The notes below the pieces were generated by a model. That model saw nothing but the letters and a program-made list of their open reading frames with translations, did not search any database and was not told where the DNA came from. This document shows, piece after piece, positions 1 through 7,848 of a DNA stretch of 43,311 nucleotides. A program made the position numbers and the translations under genes. The DNA is from Burkholderiaceae bacterium 26 (GTDB taxonomy: Bacteria > Pseudomonadota > Gammaproteobacteria > Burkholderiales > Burkholderiaceae), in assembly GCA_000955795.1 (NCBI GenBank), contig JYOB01000018.1:1-43311 (forward strand), given 5' to 3'. How positions within the stretch are numbered: the first letter of the stretch is position 1; each line of letters opens with the position of its first letter.

Positions 1-190
1 CGAACGCGTCTGTTCGACCACCCGGCCCGGCTGCCTCCGCCACTTGGTGCGCGCGAAAAACGAGGTTACGCAGGGCCTGCACTTCCATCACCAGCCGCCG
101 CACGACGGGGTCGTGGCCATAGCGGTCGCCGATGATCTTGAGCTGCGCGTTCGTGAGCGCGGGGTATTCGATGCGGAGGGGGTAGGGCAT
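1..190 (-). CDS. LexA-controlled small mobile-element protein, N-terminal part (runs off window)
   Basis: The frame opens at an ATG at 190-188 and stays open for 63 codons to the window edge, so the C-terminus is missing. The visible protein begins MPYPLRIEYPALTNAQLK and continues as a mixed helical sequence with no membrane segment and no motif I recognise. A perfect LexA box ends 8 bases before the start codon. No Shine-Dalgarno sequence fits between box and ATG, so the transcript is probably very short-leadered or nearly leaderless. It lies inside the element that ends at the tRNA fragment at 1002-1028, with two other small minus-strand genes behind it. The position suggests a DNA-damage-induced element function, but that is inference. 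Function unknown. Confidence 0.6.
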   Translation of the reverse strand, partial: MPYPLRIEYPALTNAQLKIIGDRYGHDPVVRRLVMEVQALRNLVFRAHQVAEAAGPGGRTDAF

Positions 191-198
191 GGCGCGAG

Positions 199-218
199 TA
201 CTGTATGTTTATACAGTA
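199..218 (-). promoter_or_regulatory. LexA (SOS) operator
   Basis: The 20 bases TACTGTATGTTTATACAGTA match the proteobacterial SOS-box core CTGT-N8-ACAG with both flanking TA/TA pairs, and the match is symmetrical. On the minus strand a -35-like TTGACG (243-238) lies 19 bases upstream of the box, and TATAAA or TACTGT inside the box could serve as -10. LexA bound here would occlude RNA polymerase for the gene starting at 190. The sequence match is direct; control by LexA is inferred. Confidence 0.85.
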
Positions 219-310
219 TCGTTGGCCGGAATCTGCGCGTCAATGTAGACAATGCAGACGTGGAGGGAGGCGCACCTAAATGCGCGCCTTCAGCCAGAGC
301 TCATGCCCGG

Positions 311-526
311 TCAGCGCTGCCAGCGAATCCAGCTCGCCAAGGCCAGCAGTACGCACAGGCCTGCCAGCCACAGCGGCAATCGAGTAAGACCGAACATCGC
401 CGCTCGGTAGCTCGGGAGTGAGGCGTACCACTCTGCTGCTTCGGGCTGGGCTGACAGCGTGTACGTCAAAAAATGAGCGGTGACGACGGCAAGCCAAGCG
501 CCAACAATTACCCGCGTGCGAGCCAT
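311..526 (-). CDS. Small two-helix membrane protein of the mobile element
   Basis: This 71-residue protein starts MARTRVIVGAWLAVVTAHFL. It has two hydrophobic stretches, about residues 7-24 and 49-67, separated by a polar loop (SAQPEAAEWYASLPSYRA), and ends in a basic tail (IRWQR). It starts inside the end of the upstream gene (508-810), overlapping it by 19 bases, which suggests translational coupling. No family is recognised. Its size and topology would fit a holin-like or other accessory membrane protein, but no motif proves that. It lies within the element bounded by the tRNA fragment at 1002-1028. Confidence 0.55.
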   Translation of the reverse strand: MARTRVIVGAWLAVVTAHFLTYTLSAQPEAAEWYASLPSYRAAMFGLTRLPLWLAGLCVLLALASWIRWQR

Positions 527-810
527 AGCTTGATTGCGTTGTTTACTTCGGCGGTGATCTCGGGGGCTGCCAACCTGTCCGTGTAGATTGACCGGCTACC
601 CGACACGCCGGGCGCGGAGTACTGAACGGCGTGCGCCAGTTCGTCCAGGTAGGGGCCACCTCGGCGCCGATACTTCGCAGCCTCGTCGCTGTTGAGCCGC
701 ATCGTGAAGCCGTAGTACGCAAAGCTGTGATTGCAGTTCACGTCGAGGTACAGCTGCTGCCCGTCTTTGAGCAAGTACCACGCGTGTGGGCCATATTCGA
801 GGACTTCCAC
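508..810 (-). CDS. Hypothetical protein of the mobile element
   Basis: This 100-residue protein starts at GTG, chosen because GAGGGA lies a few bases upstream on the minus strand. The sequence (MEVLEYGPHAWYLLKDGQQL, then VNCNHSFAYYGFTMRLNS) has an aromatic-rich N-terminal half that looks like a small beta-rich domain and a helical C-terminus ending AIKLWLARG. No signal peptide or membrane segment is visible. It is the first gene inward from the tRNA fragment at 1002-1028 and overlaps the start of the following membrane-protein gene by 19 bases. Together they look like a two-gene operon. Product function is not recognised. Confidence 0.6.
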   Translation of the reverse strand: MEVLEYGPHAWYLLKDGQQLYLDVNCNHSFAYYGFTMRLNSDEAAKYRRRGGPYLDELAHAVQYSAPGVSGSRSIYTDRLAAPEITAEVNNAIKLWLARG

Positions 811-944
811 TCTTCCCTCAATTTGATCTTGTCGTTCTATGCGGCAAAGAGATGTTCGCTATGTCGCGGATGAGTGTAGCGCTTCAAGCTGGACCAGTGC
901 CGATGCCCGTCACTGCCACGACGTGCTGGATACTTGGAGAGTCG

Positions 945-1003
945 ATTTGCCAGCAATTTGCCAGCATTTCACTTTTCACCGCATGGGTAAGCCAAATTGC
1001 TGG
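945..1003. repeat. Direct and inverted 11-bp repeats beside the attachment site
   Basis: ATTTGCCAGCA occurs twice in perfect tandem (945-955 and 956-966). CCAGCAATTTG (950-960) is repeated in inverted orientation as CAAATTGCTGG (993-1003), immediately before the tRNA fragment. Repeats of this size next to an att core are typical of integrase arm-binding sites; that role is inferred. The rest of 811-1000 shows no gene. Confidence 0.65.
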
Positions 1004-1028
1004 GGTTCGAGTCCCCTCCCTCGCACCA
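1002..1028 (+). other. 3' tRNA fragment, probable att site of the integrated element
   Basis: The sequence GGGGTTCGAGTCCCC followed by TCCCTCGCACCA reads as the T-stem, T-loop (TTCGAGT) and 3' acceptor strand with CCA of a tRNA, leucine-like in its CCCTCGCACCA end. The expected 5' acceptor strand GCGAGGG, D-arm and anticodon arm are not found upstream, so this is only a fragment. tRNA 3' ends are standard integration targets of tyrosine recombinases, and a duplicated 3' end marks one boundary of the inserted element. Sequence before about 1002 would be element and sequence after it chromosome. The intact tRNA should lie at the other end, outside this window. Confidence 0.75.
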
Positions 1029-1053
1029 AAACTCCCTTTGAAGATCAACGACT

Positions 1054-1079
1054 TAGATTTTTAGATCAATAAAAATCTA
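1054..1079. repeat. AT-rich perfect hairpin downstream of the tRNA fragment
   Basis: TAGATTTTTA (1054-1063) and TAAAAATCTA (1070-1079) form a 10-bp perfect inverted repeat around a 6-base loop, in a region otherwise GC-rich. It begins 25 bases after the CCA end, so it may be the former terminator of the tRNA gene. The remaining sequence from 1080 to 1182 shows no gene. Confidence 0.5.
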
Positions 1080-1182
1080 GCCGTTCTCTTGTCAGATTTA
1101 CGCGCGGTTTGCCTGCATCTTGGATGCGAGACCGTGGGCAGTTGCGCGTGCGACGTCCGAATATCTGCTCCGCTGCGAGCGG

Positions 1183-1210
1183 AAAAAAAAGGGCGACCAA
1201 CCGGTCGCCC
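1183..1210 (-). terminator. Rho-independent terminator of the csbD-like gene
   Basis: GGGCGACC-AACC-GGTCGCCC (1191-1210) is a perfect 8-bp stem with a 4-base loop. Read on the minus strand it is followed by eight T (the A-run at 1183-1190). It lies 53 bases beyond the stop codon of the csbD-like gene. A shorter T-rich run on the other side could make it bidirectional. Confidence 0.85.
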
Positions 1211-1263
1211 TTTCTTTTCGCAATGCGCATCAGCGCCAGGATGCTGTGCCGATGCATGCCGGG

Positions 1264-1452
1264 TTAACGGGACTTCTTTGCAATGTCCTTCGCCGCTTCC
1301 TTGACGTCGCCCGCATCCTTGCGCGCTTGACCACCGGCCTGCTGAAGGTCGCCCTTCAATTCCCGCGCAGGATTGTTCGTCGCTTTACCCACGGCCTCGT
1401 TTACCTTGCCCTTCATTTTCTCGACAGTACCTTTCACTTGATCCTTGTTCAT
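1264..1452 (-). CDS. CsbD-family stress response protein
   Basis: This is a 62-residue, very hydrophilic, lysine- and alanine-rich protein: MNKDQVKGTVEKMKGKVNEA, then a second part with ELKGDLQQAGGQARKDAGDV. The two KG-containing amphipathic segments are the CsbD-like signature (B. subtilis CsbD, E. coli YjbJ). Members are abundant under general stress; their molecular role is unknown. The start is fixed by AAAGGAG 7 bases upstream, although the frame stays open further up. It is monocistronic, ending at the hairpin 1183-1210. An inverted repeat GCAGGCA-ACG-TGCCTGC at 1498-1514 sits about 45 bases upstream and could be regulatory. Confidence 0.88.
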   Translation of the reverse strand: MNKDQVKGTVEKMKGKVNEAVGKATNNPARELKGDLQQAGGQARKDAGDVKEAAKDIAKKSR

Positions 1453-1672
1453 GATCCGCTCCTTTGAAAATGCGCCCTTGCGCATGGGAAAGGAATAGCA
1501 GGCAACGTGCCTGCAGACGACTTGATCGGATCGCACGATGGTGCCCTTCAGCGACACGCTCGCATGAAATTGAATTGGGGCGAGGACGCTTCAGCCGTGG
1601 TTTACCCGCCGGCACACGGCTCCACGCCGAAGCGTAGACATTGAGGTCCGGCGGACTCTATGGGCAACTGCA

Positions 1673-2992
1673 CTACGCATCCGGCGTTCCGAGCGCCTTA
1701 TTGATCCGCAGCGCCACCAGCGTCCCAACCACGCCTGAGAGCAGGTACAGGCTCACCGCACCGAGCCCGAACAGTGACGACAAACCTAGCGCCACGAGCG
1801 GCGCGAATGCTGCACCGAACAGCCATCCAAAATCGGTGGTCAAGGCAGCCCCGGTGTAGCGGAATCGGCTTTCGAAGTTGGACGTGACCACGCCGGCCGC
1901 CTGGCCATACGACAGCCCCAGCAGACCAAAGCCGACCAGGATGAAGATGTCCTGCCCTGCAACACCGCCATCGAGCAGCCAGGGCGCGGCCAGGCTGAAG
2001 ATGCCGATCAGCACGGCCATGGCCGCCAAGGTGGTGCGTCGGCCGAAACGGTCTGCGATCAGGCCGGAGACCAGCGTACCCACAAACGCAATCGCAGCAC
2101 CGATGATCTGGACGGTCAGCACGGCTGGCACCGTCTGTGTCTTGCGTAGCGACACCCATGACAGCGGAAACACGGTGACCAGATGGAATAGCGCGTAGCT
2201 TGCCAGCGCGGCAAAGGCGCCCAGGAAGATATTGAAACCCTGCGCGTTCACCATCTGCAGGGTGCTAATGGGCTCGAGCTCTTCTTCCTCCAGCAGTTGC
2301 GTGTATTCGTGCGTGACCACCAGCCGCAGCCGCGCAAACAGCGCCACCACGTTGATGGCAAAAGCGACGTAGAACGGATAACGCCAGCCCCAATCGATAA
2401 ATTCCTGAAAACTCAGGCTGGTGTAGAGGAACAGGAACAGCGCGCCAGCAATGATGAAGCCGGTGGGCGCGCCCAGTTGCCCGACCATGGCGTACCAGCC
2501 GCGCTTGTTTTCTGGCGCATTCAATGCCAGCAGCGATGGCAGACCGTCCCACGAACCTCCAAACGCGATGCCCTGCATGAAGCGGAACAGCGCCAGCAAA
2601 TAGATCGCCGAGTGGCCGATCGATGCGTACGACGGCAAGAACGCAATGCCGACCGTGGCCGTGCCAAGCAGGAACAACGACGCTGTCAGCTTGGTGCTGC
2701 GCCCCCATCGGCGCTGGATGCGCATGAACAGCGCCGTGCCAAAGGGGCGGCCGATAAAGGCGAACGAGAAGACCGTGAAGCTGAACAACAGCCCAGCCAG
2801 TTCACTCGCAAACGGAAAATAGACCGTAGGGAAAACCAGCACCGAGGCGATGCCGTAGACGAAAAAATCGAAGTACTCCGACGCTCGCCCGATCACGACG
2901 CCTATGGCGATCTCTGCCGGTGCAACTTCATGGTGTCCTGGTGCCGGAGGTGCAGTGGGCGACGCGCGATGCTGGTGGGTCAGACTTGCCAT
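1673..2992 (-). CDS. MFS transporter, metabolite:H+ symporter-like
   Basis: This 439-residue protein has about 12 predicted membrane helices in two six-helix halves, after a polar N-terminal tail of about 25 residues. The first helix carries SEYFDFFVYG, a variant of the EWYDFFIYG signature of the metabolite:H+ symporter (MHS) family. The second half carries the MFS loop ADRFGRR in good form. The equivalent loop after helix 2 reads MRIQRRWGRS instead of the usual GDRxGRK, so the first-half motif A has lost its Gly-Asp. Substrate is unknown; organic acids or osmolytes are usual for the family. It is transcribed alone, divergent from cyoA across a 159-bp gap in which I see no clear gene. A short GGAG precedes the start. 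Confidence 0.85.
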   Translation of the reverse strand: MASLTHQHRASPTAPPAPGHHEVAPAEIAIGVVIGRASEYFDFFVYGIASVLVFPTVYFPFASELAGLLFSFTVFSFAFIGRPFGTALFMRIQRRWGRSTKLTASLFLLGTATVGIAFLPSYASIGHSAIYLLALFRFMQGIAFGGSWDGLPSLLALNAPENKRGWYAMVGQLGAPTGFIIAGALFLFLYTSLSFQEFIDWGWRYPFYVAFAINVVALFARLRLVVTHEYTQLLEEEELEPISTLQMVNAQGFNIFLGAFAALASYALFHLVTVFPLSWVSLRKTQTVPAVLTVQIIGAAIAFVGTLVSGLIADRFGRRTTLAAMAVLIGIFSLAAPWLLDGGVAGQDIFILVGFGLLGLSYGQAAGVVTSNFESRFRYTGAALTTDFGWLFGAAFAPLVALGLSSLFGLGAVSLYLLSGVVGTLVALRINKALGTPDA

Positions 2993-3151
2993 CGTGGAGT
3001 CTCCATCGAGATTTCGGGGGAGGGGGATGTCGTACGGCGATCTAAAAGTCCGTCATCACAAGACCAGAATAGCGCCTAAACTGCAACGACAAGTCGAAAG
3101 ATCGTTGGGCCATCCCAGCGCGACGTTAACCAAACGCCACTTCCGAGACCC

Positions 3152-4204
3152 ATGCCACGCTTCAATGCTGTAGTGACACCCCTTGGAATTACGGAAAGGT
3201 CGCTTTGGCGAGGTGCAGCAATTGCCTTGTTGGTGACCCTTGCTGGTTGTAGCAACGCCGTGCTGTTGTCGCCGGCTGGCGACATGGCGGTGCGACAGCG
3301 GGATTTGATCATCATTGCAACATGCCTGATGTTGCTGATCATCGTGCCCGTGATCTTTCTCACGCTGCTGTTTGCGTGGCGATATCGGGAGAGCGCCGAA
3401 AACGCGAACTACAACCCCGATTGGGACCATTCCACTGTGCTGGAGCTGGCCATCTGGGCTGCGCCGCTGCTCATCATCATCACGCTGGGCGCCATCACCT
3501 GGGTCAGCACCCACCAGCTAGATCCGTATCGGCCGCTGACGCGGCTGGACCAGAATCGTCCGGTGCCTGCCGAGACCAAGCCACTCACCGTGGAAGTGGT
3601 GGCAATGGACTGGAAGTGGCTGTTCGTCTATCCCGAGCAAGGCATTGCCACTGTCAACGAGCTGGCTGCACCCGTCGACCGCCCGATTTCGTTCCACATC
3701 ACGGCCACCACGGTCATGAACGCGTTCTTCGTGCCGTCGCTGGCAGGCATGGTCTATGCGATGCCGGGCATGGAGACGAAGCTTCATGCGGTGATCAACC
3801 GGCCCGGCGTTTATGACGGGTTCTCTTCCAACTACAGCGGTGCGGGCTTCTCGCACATGCGGTTCAAGTTCCATGGGCTGTCGAACGAAGAGTTCGACCG
3901 GTGGGTCCAGCAGGTCAAGTCGTCGGGCACGCCGTTGTCGAAGGACACTTATCTGAAGCTGGCCAAGCCCAGCGAGAGCGAGCCCGTGCAGCGCTACGCC
4001 AGCGTGGCGCCAGACCTGTATGACCGCATCCTGAATCGCTGTGTGGATGGCCAGGCATGCCTGGCAGACACCATGGCGAGCAACCGCAACGTGAGGCGCT
4101 TCGACCCGTCGGCGGAAATCTGTACCGCCAGCAACACGGCCGATGCCATGCCGATGTTTGCGCCGGATGCGGCCATCAACGATGGTCGAAGGCTGTTGCG
4201 GTAG
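3152..4204 (+). CDS. cyoA: Cytochrome bo quinol oxidase subunit II
   Basis: This is subunit II of the cytochrome o (bo3) ubiquinol oxidase, the proton-pumping terminal oxidase of the inner membrane. The 350-residue protein has a lipoprotein signal ending in LAGC (Cys33), two membrane helices (about 49-75 and 93-116), and a periplasmic cupredoxin domain from about residue 127. The CuA ligand set is absent: the segment reads NYSGAGFSHM, as in quinol oxidases, so it is not a cytochrome c oxidase. A C-terminal part (about 245-285) matches the extra domain of CyoA. It is the first gene of cyoABCD. The ribosome-binding site is weak and the exact start is slightly uncertain. The last 60 residues, with several Cys, are longer than in E. 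coli. Confidence 0.93.
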   Translation: MPRFNAVVTPLGITERSLWRGAAIALLVTLAGCSNAVLLSPAGDMAVRQRDLIIIATCLMLLIIVPVIFLTLLFAWRYRESAENANYNPDWDHSTVLELAIWAAPLLIIITLGAITWVSTHQLDPYRPLTRLDQNRPVPAETKPLTVEVVAMDWKWLFVYPEQGIATVNELAAPVDRPISFHITATTVMNAFFVPSLAGMVYAMPGMETKLHAVINRPGVYDGFSSNYSGAGFSHMRFKFHGLSNEEFDRWVQQVKSSGTPLSKDTYLKLAKPSESEPVQRYASVAPDLYDRILNRCVDGQACLADTMASNRNVRRFDPSAEICTASNTADAMPMFAPDAAINDGRRLLR

Positions 4205-4319
4205 CCGAGGGCCCCGAGTCGTTTCGGCCCTTTGCGCTTTTCAGCTCTTTCAGTCCCTTTGACGTTTTTCGCCAACATTGATCGGCCAGAATTGGTCAAT
4301 ACAGGCACAGGTGACATCC

Positions 4320-6323
4320 ATGCCCGAGCGTTCCGAACTCGCCAACATGATCTTTGGCCGCCTGACGTGGGAGGCCATTCCGTATCACGAGCCAATCCTG
4401 CTCGCTACCTTTGCGGTCGTCGCGCTTGGCGGCCTTGTGGTGGTCGGGGCGCTGACGTATTTCCGGCTCTGGGGCTACCTCTGGCGTGAGTGGTTCACGA
4501 GCATCGACCACAAGAAGATCGGCATCATGTACGTCGTGCTGGGCATCGTGATGCTGCTGCGCGGTTTTGCCGATGCCGTCATGATGCGGATCCAGCAGGC
4601 GGTGGCCTTTGGCGACAACCTTGGCTACTTGCCGCCGCATCACTACGACCAGATCTTCACCGCGCACGGCGTGATCATGATCTTCTTCGTGGCCATGCCG
4701 CTGGTGACGGGGCTGATGAACTTTGTCATGCCGTTGCAGATTGGCGCGCGCGACGTGGCGTTTCCGTTTCTCAACAACTTCAGTTTCTGGATGACCACGG
4801 GCGGCGCCGTCTTAGTGATGATGTCGTTGTTCGTGGGCGAATTCGCACGCACTGGCTGGCTGGCCTATCCGCCGCTATCGGGCATCCTTGCAAGCCCCGA
4901 TGTGGGGGTCGATTACTACATATGGGCATTGCAGATAGCGGGCGTCGGGACCGTGCTATCGGGCATCAACTTGCTGGTCACCATCGTCAAGATGCGCGCG
5001 CCCGGCATGACGCTGATGCGCATGCCGATCTTCACGTGGACGGCGCTGTGCACCAACGCGCTGATCGTTGCAGCGTTTCCAGTGCTGACGGCCGCCGTGA
5101 CGCTGCTTGCCTTGGACCGTTACGTCGGCACCCATTTCTTTACGGTCGAGCAGGGCGGCAGCGCGATGATGTATGTGAACCTGATCTGGATCTGGGGCCA
5201 CCCCGAGGTCTACATCTTGGTGCTGCCCGCGTTCGGCATCTTCTCGGAAGTGGTCGCCACGTTCTGCCGCAAGCGCCTGTTCGGCTACGCGTCGATGGTG
5301 TACGCGACGGTCGTGATTACCGTGCTGTCTTACCTAGTGTGGCTCCATCACTTCTTCACTATGGGGTCTGGCGCCAGCGTCAACTCCTTCTTTGGGATCA
5401 CGACGATGATTATCTCGATCCCAACCGGGGCCAAAATCTTCAACTGGCTGTTCACGATGTATCACGGCAAGATCCGCTTCGAGCCGCCGATGCTGTGGAC
5501 TATCGGGTTCATGGTCACGTTCGTGGTGGGCGGCATGACGGGCGTGTTGCTGGCGGTGCCGCCGGCAGACTTTTCGCTGCACAACAGCCTGTTCCTTATT
5601 GCGCATTTTCATAACGTCATCATTGGCGGTGTGCTGTTCGGCCTTATGGCGGGCATCACCTATTGGTTCCCCAAAGCGTTTGGGTACCGCCTCGTATCGT
5701 CGTGGGGCAAGGCTTCGTTCTGGTTCTGGTTTGTCGGCTTCTACTTCGCCTTCATGCCGCTGTACTGGCTGGGCATGCTTGGCGTAACGCGCCGCATGAA
5801 CCATTTCGATGATCCCTCCTTGCAAATCTGGTTCCAGATCGCCGCGTTTGGCGCGTTGCTGATCGCTATCGGGATCGCCTGCTTCCTGATCCAGCTCGTG
5901 GTCAGCTTCCGGCGCCGCGAGGAACTGCGCGATACGACAGGCGACCCGTGGAATGGCCGCACGCTGGAATGGTCAACGTCGTCGCCGCCGCCGCAGTACA
6001 ACTTCGCATTCACGCCGCTCGTCCATGACGCCGATGCCTGGTGGCAAATGAAGCAGTACGGCTACCGGCGTCCGCAGGAGGGCTTCAAGCCCATTCACAT
6101 GCCCAAGGGCACCGCCGCAGGGATCGTGCTCGCGGGGCTGTCAACGGTGTGCGGCTTTGCGCTGATCTGGCATATCTGGTGGCTGGCCATCCTGTCATTC
6201 GGGGCCACGATCGTCTCGGCAATCATTCACACCTTCAACTACAAGCGCGATTACTACATCCCGACGGAAGAGGTGATCCGGACCGAAGCATCGCGCACCC
6301 AACTGATGGCAGGCCATGGCTGA
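4320..6323 (+). CDS. cyoB: Cytochrome bo quinol oxidase subunit I
   Basis: This is the catalytic heme-copper subunit that takes electrons from ubiquinol and reduces O2 to water while pumping protons. The 667-residue protein aligns along its whole length with E. coli CyoB. It shows the low-spin heme ligand region [10 protein letters not shown], the D-channel Asp in GARDVAFP, the CuB site GHPEVYI (His294, with the cross-linked Tyr), the HH pair in WLHHFF, and the heme ligands in [11 protein letters not shown]. The ATG at 4320 is preferred because AGGTGAC precedes it. A TTG at 4278 and an ATG at 4347 (aligning with the E. coli start) are alternatives. It overlaps cyoC by 8 bases. A 115-base gap with a weak hairpin separates it from cyoA. 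Confidence 0.95.
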   Translation: MPERSELANMIFGRLTWEAIPYHEPILLATFAVVALGGLVVVGALTYFRLWGYLWREWFTSIDHKKIGIMYVVLGIVMLLRGFADAVMMRIQQAVAFGDNLGYLPPHHYDQIFTAHGVIMIFFVAMPLVTGLMNFVMPLQIGARDVAFPFLNNFSFWMTTGGAVLVMMSLFVGEFARTGWLAYPPLSGILASPDVGVDYYIWALQIAGVGTVLSGINLLVTIVKMRAPGMTLMRMPIFTWTALCTNALIVAAFPVLTAAVTLLALDRYVGTHFFTVEQGGSAMMYVNLIWIWGHPEVYILVLPAFGIFSEVVATFCRKRLFGYASMVYATVVITVLSYLVWLHHFFTMGSGASVNSFFGITTMIISIPTGAKIFNWLFTMYHGKIRFEPPMLWTIGFMVTFVVGGMTGVLLAVPPADFSLHNSLFLIAHFHNVIIGGVLFGLMAGITYWFPKAFGYRLVSSWGKASFWFWFVGFYFAFMPLYWLGMLGVTRRMNHFDDPSLQIWFQIAAFGALLIAIGIACFLIQLVVSFRRREELRDTTGDPWNGRTLEWSTSSPPPQYNFAFTPLVHDADAWWQMKQYGYRRPQEGFKPIHMPKGTAAGIVLAGLSTVCGFALIWHIWWLAILSFGATIVSAIIHTFNYKRDYYIPTEEVIRTEASRTQLMAGHG

Positions 6324-6981
6324 CACGACCGCACCTCTGCATGTGACCGGCCCCACGGGTACCACCACGGTGGATGACGTACCGCCAGGCGGCTACCAGT
6401 TCCACGTCACCGAAGAACCGCATGTGCCAAATGGCACGCTGCTCGGGTTCTGGCTGTACCTGATGAGCGACTGCTTGATATTTGCGTGCCTGTTCGCCGC
6501 GTATGGCGTGCTCGGCCGCGAGTATGCAGGCGGGCCCACCGGGGCAGAGCTGTTCGAGCTTCCGCTGGTGGCGCTCAACACATCGTTCCTTCTGCTGTCG
6601 TCCATCACCTACGGCTTTGCGATGCTGCAGATGCAGCAGAACAAGGTCTCGGCCATGCAGATCTGGCTGGCCATCACGTGGGTCTTCGGCGCTGCGTTTC
6701 TTGCGGTGGAGCTTTACGAATTCGCGCACCTGATACACGAGGGCGCGGGACCCACGCGCAGCGCGTTCCTGACCTCGTTCTTCTCGCTGGTCGGCACGCA
6801 CGGGCTGCACGTCACGTTTGGCCTGATTTGGTTGATCGTGCTGATGCTGCAAGTGTCAAAGCACGGGCTGATCACTGCCAACAAGCGCCGGCTGATGTGC
6901 CTGTCGATGTTCTGGCACTTTCTGGACGTTGTCTGGATCGGCGTCTTTACCTTCGTCTACCTGATGGGAACGCTGCCATGA
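6316..6981 (+). CDS. cyoC: Cytochrome bo quinol oxidase subunit III
   Basis: This 221-residue integral membrane subunit has five hydrophobic helices, the subunit III hallmark [10 protein letters not shown] near residue 45, and [13 protein letters not shown] in the fourth helix, all typical of CyoC. It supports assembly and stability of the oxidase and binds no metal. It overlaps cyoB by 8 bases and its stop codon overlaps the cyoD start as ATGA, so the genes are translationally coupled. The N-terminal 35 residues are polar and somewhat long for the family. Confidence 0.95.
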   Translation: MADTTAPLHVTGPTGTTTVDDVPPGGYQFHVTEEPHVPNGTLLGFWLYLMSDCLIFACLFAAYGVLGREYAGGPTGAELFELPLVALNTSFLLLSSITYGFAMLQMQQNKVSAMQIWLAITWVFGAAFLAVELYEFAHLIHEGAGPTRSAFLTSFFSLVGTHGLHVTFGLIWLIVLMLQVSKHGLITANKRRLMCLSMFWHFLDVVWIGVFTFVYLMGTLP

Positions 6982-7406
6982 GCGCGCAAGATCAAACGAT
7001 GAACGGCCACGGTGATACCCACGATGGTCATCACCACGAAGAAGAGATCGGACCGCACGCCACGTTGGGCGGCTACCTGACGGGTTTCGTGTTGTCCGTC
7101 TTCCTGACGGCAATTCCGTTCTGGCTGGTGATGGGGAACGTCTTCGACAGATCATCGACCACGGCGGTGGCGATCCTGCTCATCGGCGCGGTGCAGATTG
7201 TGGTGCACATGATCTACTTCCTGCATATGAACGCCAAGTCAGAGGGCGGCTGGAACATGCTGTCGCTGATGTTCACGCTGGTGCTGGTGGTCATTACGCT
7301 CAGCGGTTCGCTCTGGGTGATGTACCACCTGAACGCGAACATGATGCCGCATATGCGTGCGCCAGTGCAGTCGAGCCCCGTCAGCCTGCCGGTCCGCACA
7401 CAGTAG
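6978..7406 (+). CDS. cyoD: Cytochrome bo quinol oxidase subunit IV
   Basis: This 142-residue membrane protein has a His- and Asp-rich N-terminus ([13 protein letters not shown]) followed by three hydrophobic helices. The segment [19 protein letters not shown] is the conserved core of CyoD. It is an accessory subunit of cytochrome bo oxidase. Its start overlaps the cyoC stop (ATGA at 6978). E. coli follows cyoD with cyoE (heme O synthase), but no cyoE is found here; the operon continues with an acetyltransferase gene 7 bases downstream. Heme O must come from a synthase gene elsewhere. Confidence 0.93.
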   Translation: MSAQDQTMNGHGDTHDGHHHEEEIGPHATLGGYLTGFVLSVFLTAIPFWLVMGNVFDRSSTTAVAILLIGAVQIVVHMIYFLHMNAKSEGGWNMLSLMFTLVLVVITLSGSLWVMYHLNANMMPHMRAPVQSSPVSLPVRTQ

Positions 7407-7413
7407 GGCTGGC

Positions 7414-7839
7414 ATGCAGGCTCCAGAAATCATCGTCACCGACGCGGCGGATGACGAATCGATCCAGGTCATTGGCAACGGGCTGAACCACTTCAACGAT
7501 CAACACGTCGGCTATGGCGACCGGCAACCGCTTGCGGTGCTGGTCCGTGATCCGCAGAGCGGCGACGTGGTGGGCGGCGCGAGCGGGCGGACATCGCTGG
7601 GGTTGCTATTTCTCGATCTGTTCCATCTGCCCGAGACGTTGCGCGGCATGGGCGTTGGCACCGAGGTTTTGCGCAGGTTTGAAGAAGAGGGCCGCCGCCG
7701 CGGTTGCCGCTCGGCGGTGGTCTATACGATCAGCTTTCAGGCACCGCAGTTTTACGAACGCAACGGCTGGGTGCGGTTTGGAGAGGTCCCTTGCGACCCG
7801 CCCGGTACGAGCCGGATCTTCCTCAGCAAGACGCTGTGA
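7414..7839 (+). CDS. GNAT-family N-acetyltransferase
   Basis: This 141-residue protein has a GNAT fold. The acetyl-CoA-binding motif A reads LRGMGVGTEVLRRFEEEG, matching the R/Q-x-x-G-x-G/A pattern, and motif B is seen near FQAPQFYERNGW, with the usual Tyr-Glu-Arg-x-Gly-Trp. It probably transfers an acetyl group to a small amine or a protein; the substrate cannot be told from sequence. It starts 7 bases after cyoD with AGGG in ribosome-binding position, so it is likely co-transcribed with cyoABCD. It ends 9 bases before the stop codon of the convergent lysR gene. No link between acetylation and the oxidase is known to me. Confidence 0.85.
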   Translation: MQAPEIIVTDAADDESIQVIGNGLNHFNDQHVGYGDRQPLAVLVRDPQSGDVVGGASGRTSLGLLFLDLFHLPETLRGMGVGTEVLRRFEEEGRRRGCRSAVVYTISFQAPQFYERNGWVRFGEVPCDPPGTSRIFLSKTL

Positions 7840-7848
7840 GTTAAGCCC

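Noticed and set aside
940-1028. Complete tRNA gene
   Set aside because: Only the T-arm and 3' acceptor strand are present; the 5' acceptor, D-arm and anticodon arm cannot be found upstream.
1089-1467. Plus-strand frames over the csbD-like gene
   Set aside because: They run through the terminator hairpin and are antisense to a recognised CsbD-family gene with a good ribosome-binding site.
3152-7406. Cytochrome c oxidase (aa3 type)
   Set aside because: Subunit II lacks the CuA ligands, and all four subunits match the quinol oxidase CyoABCD.
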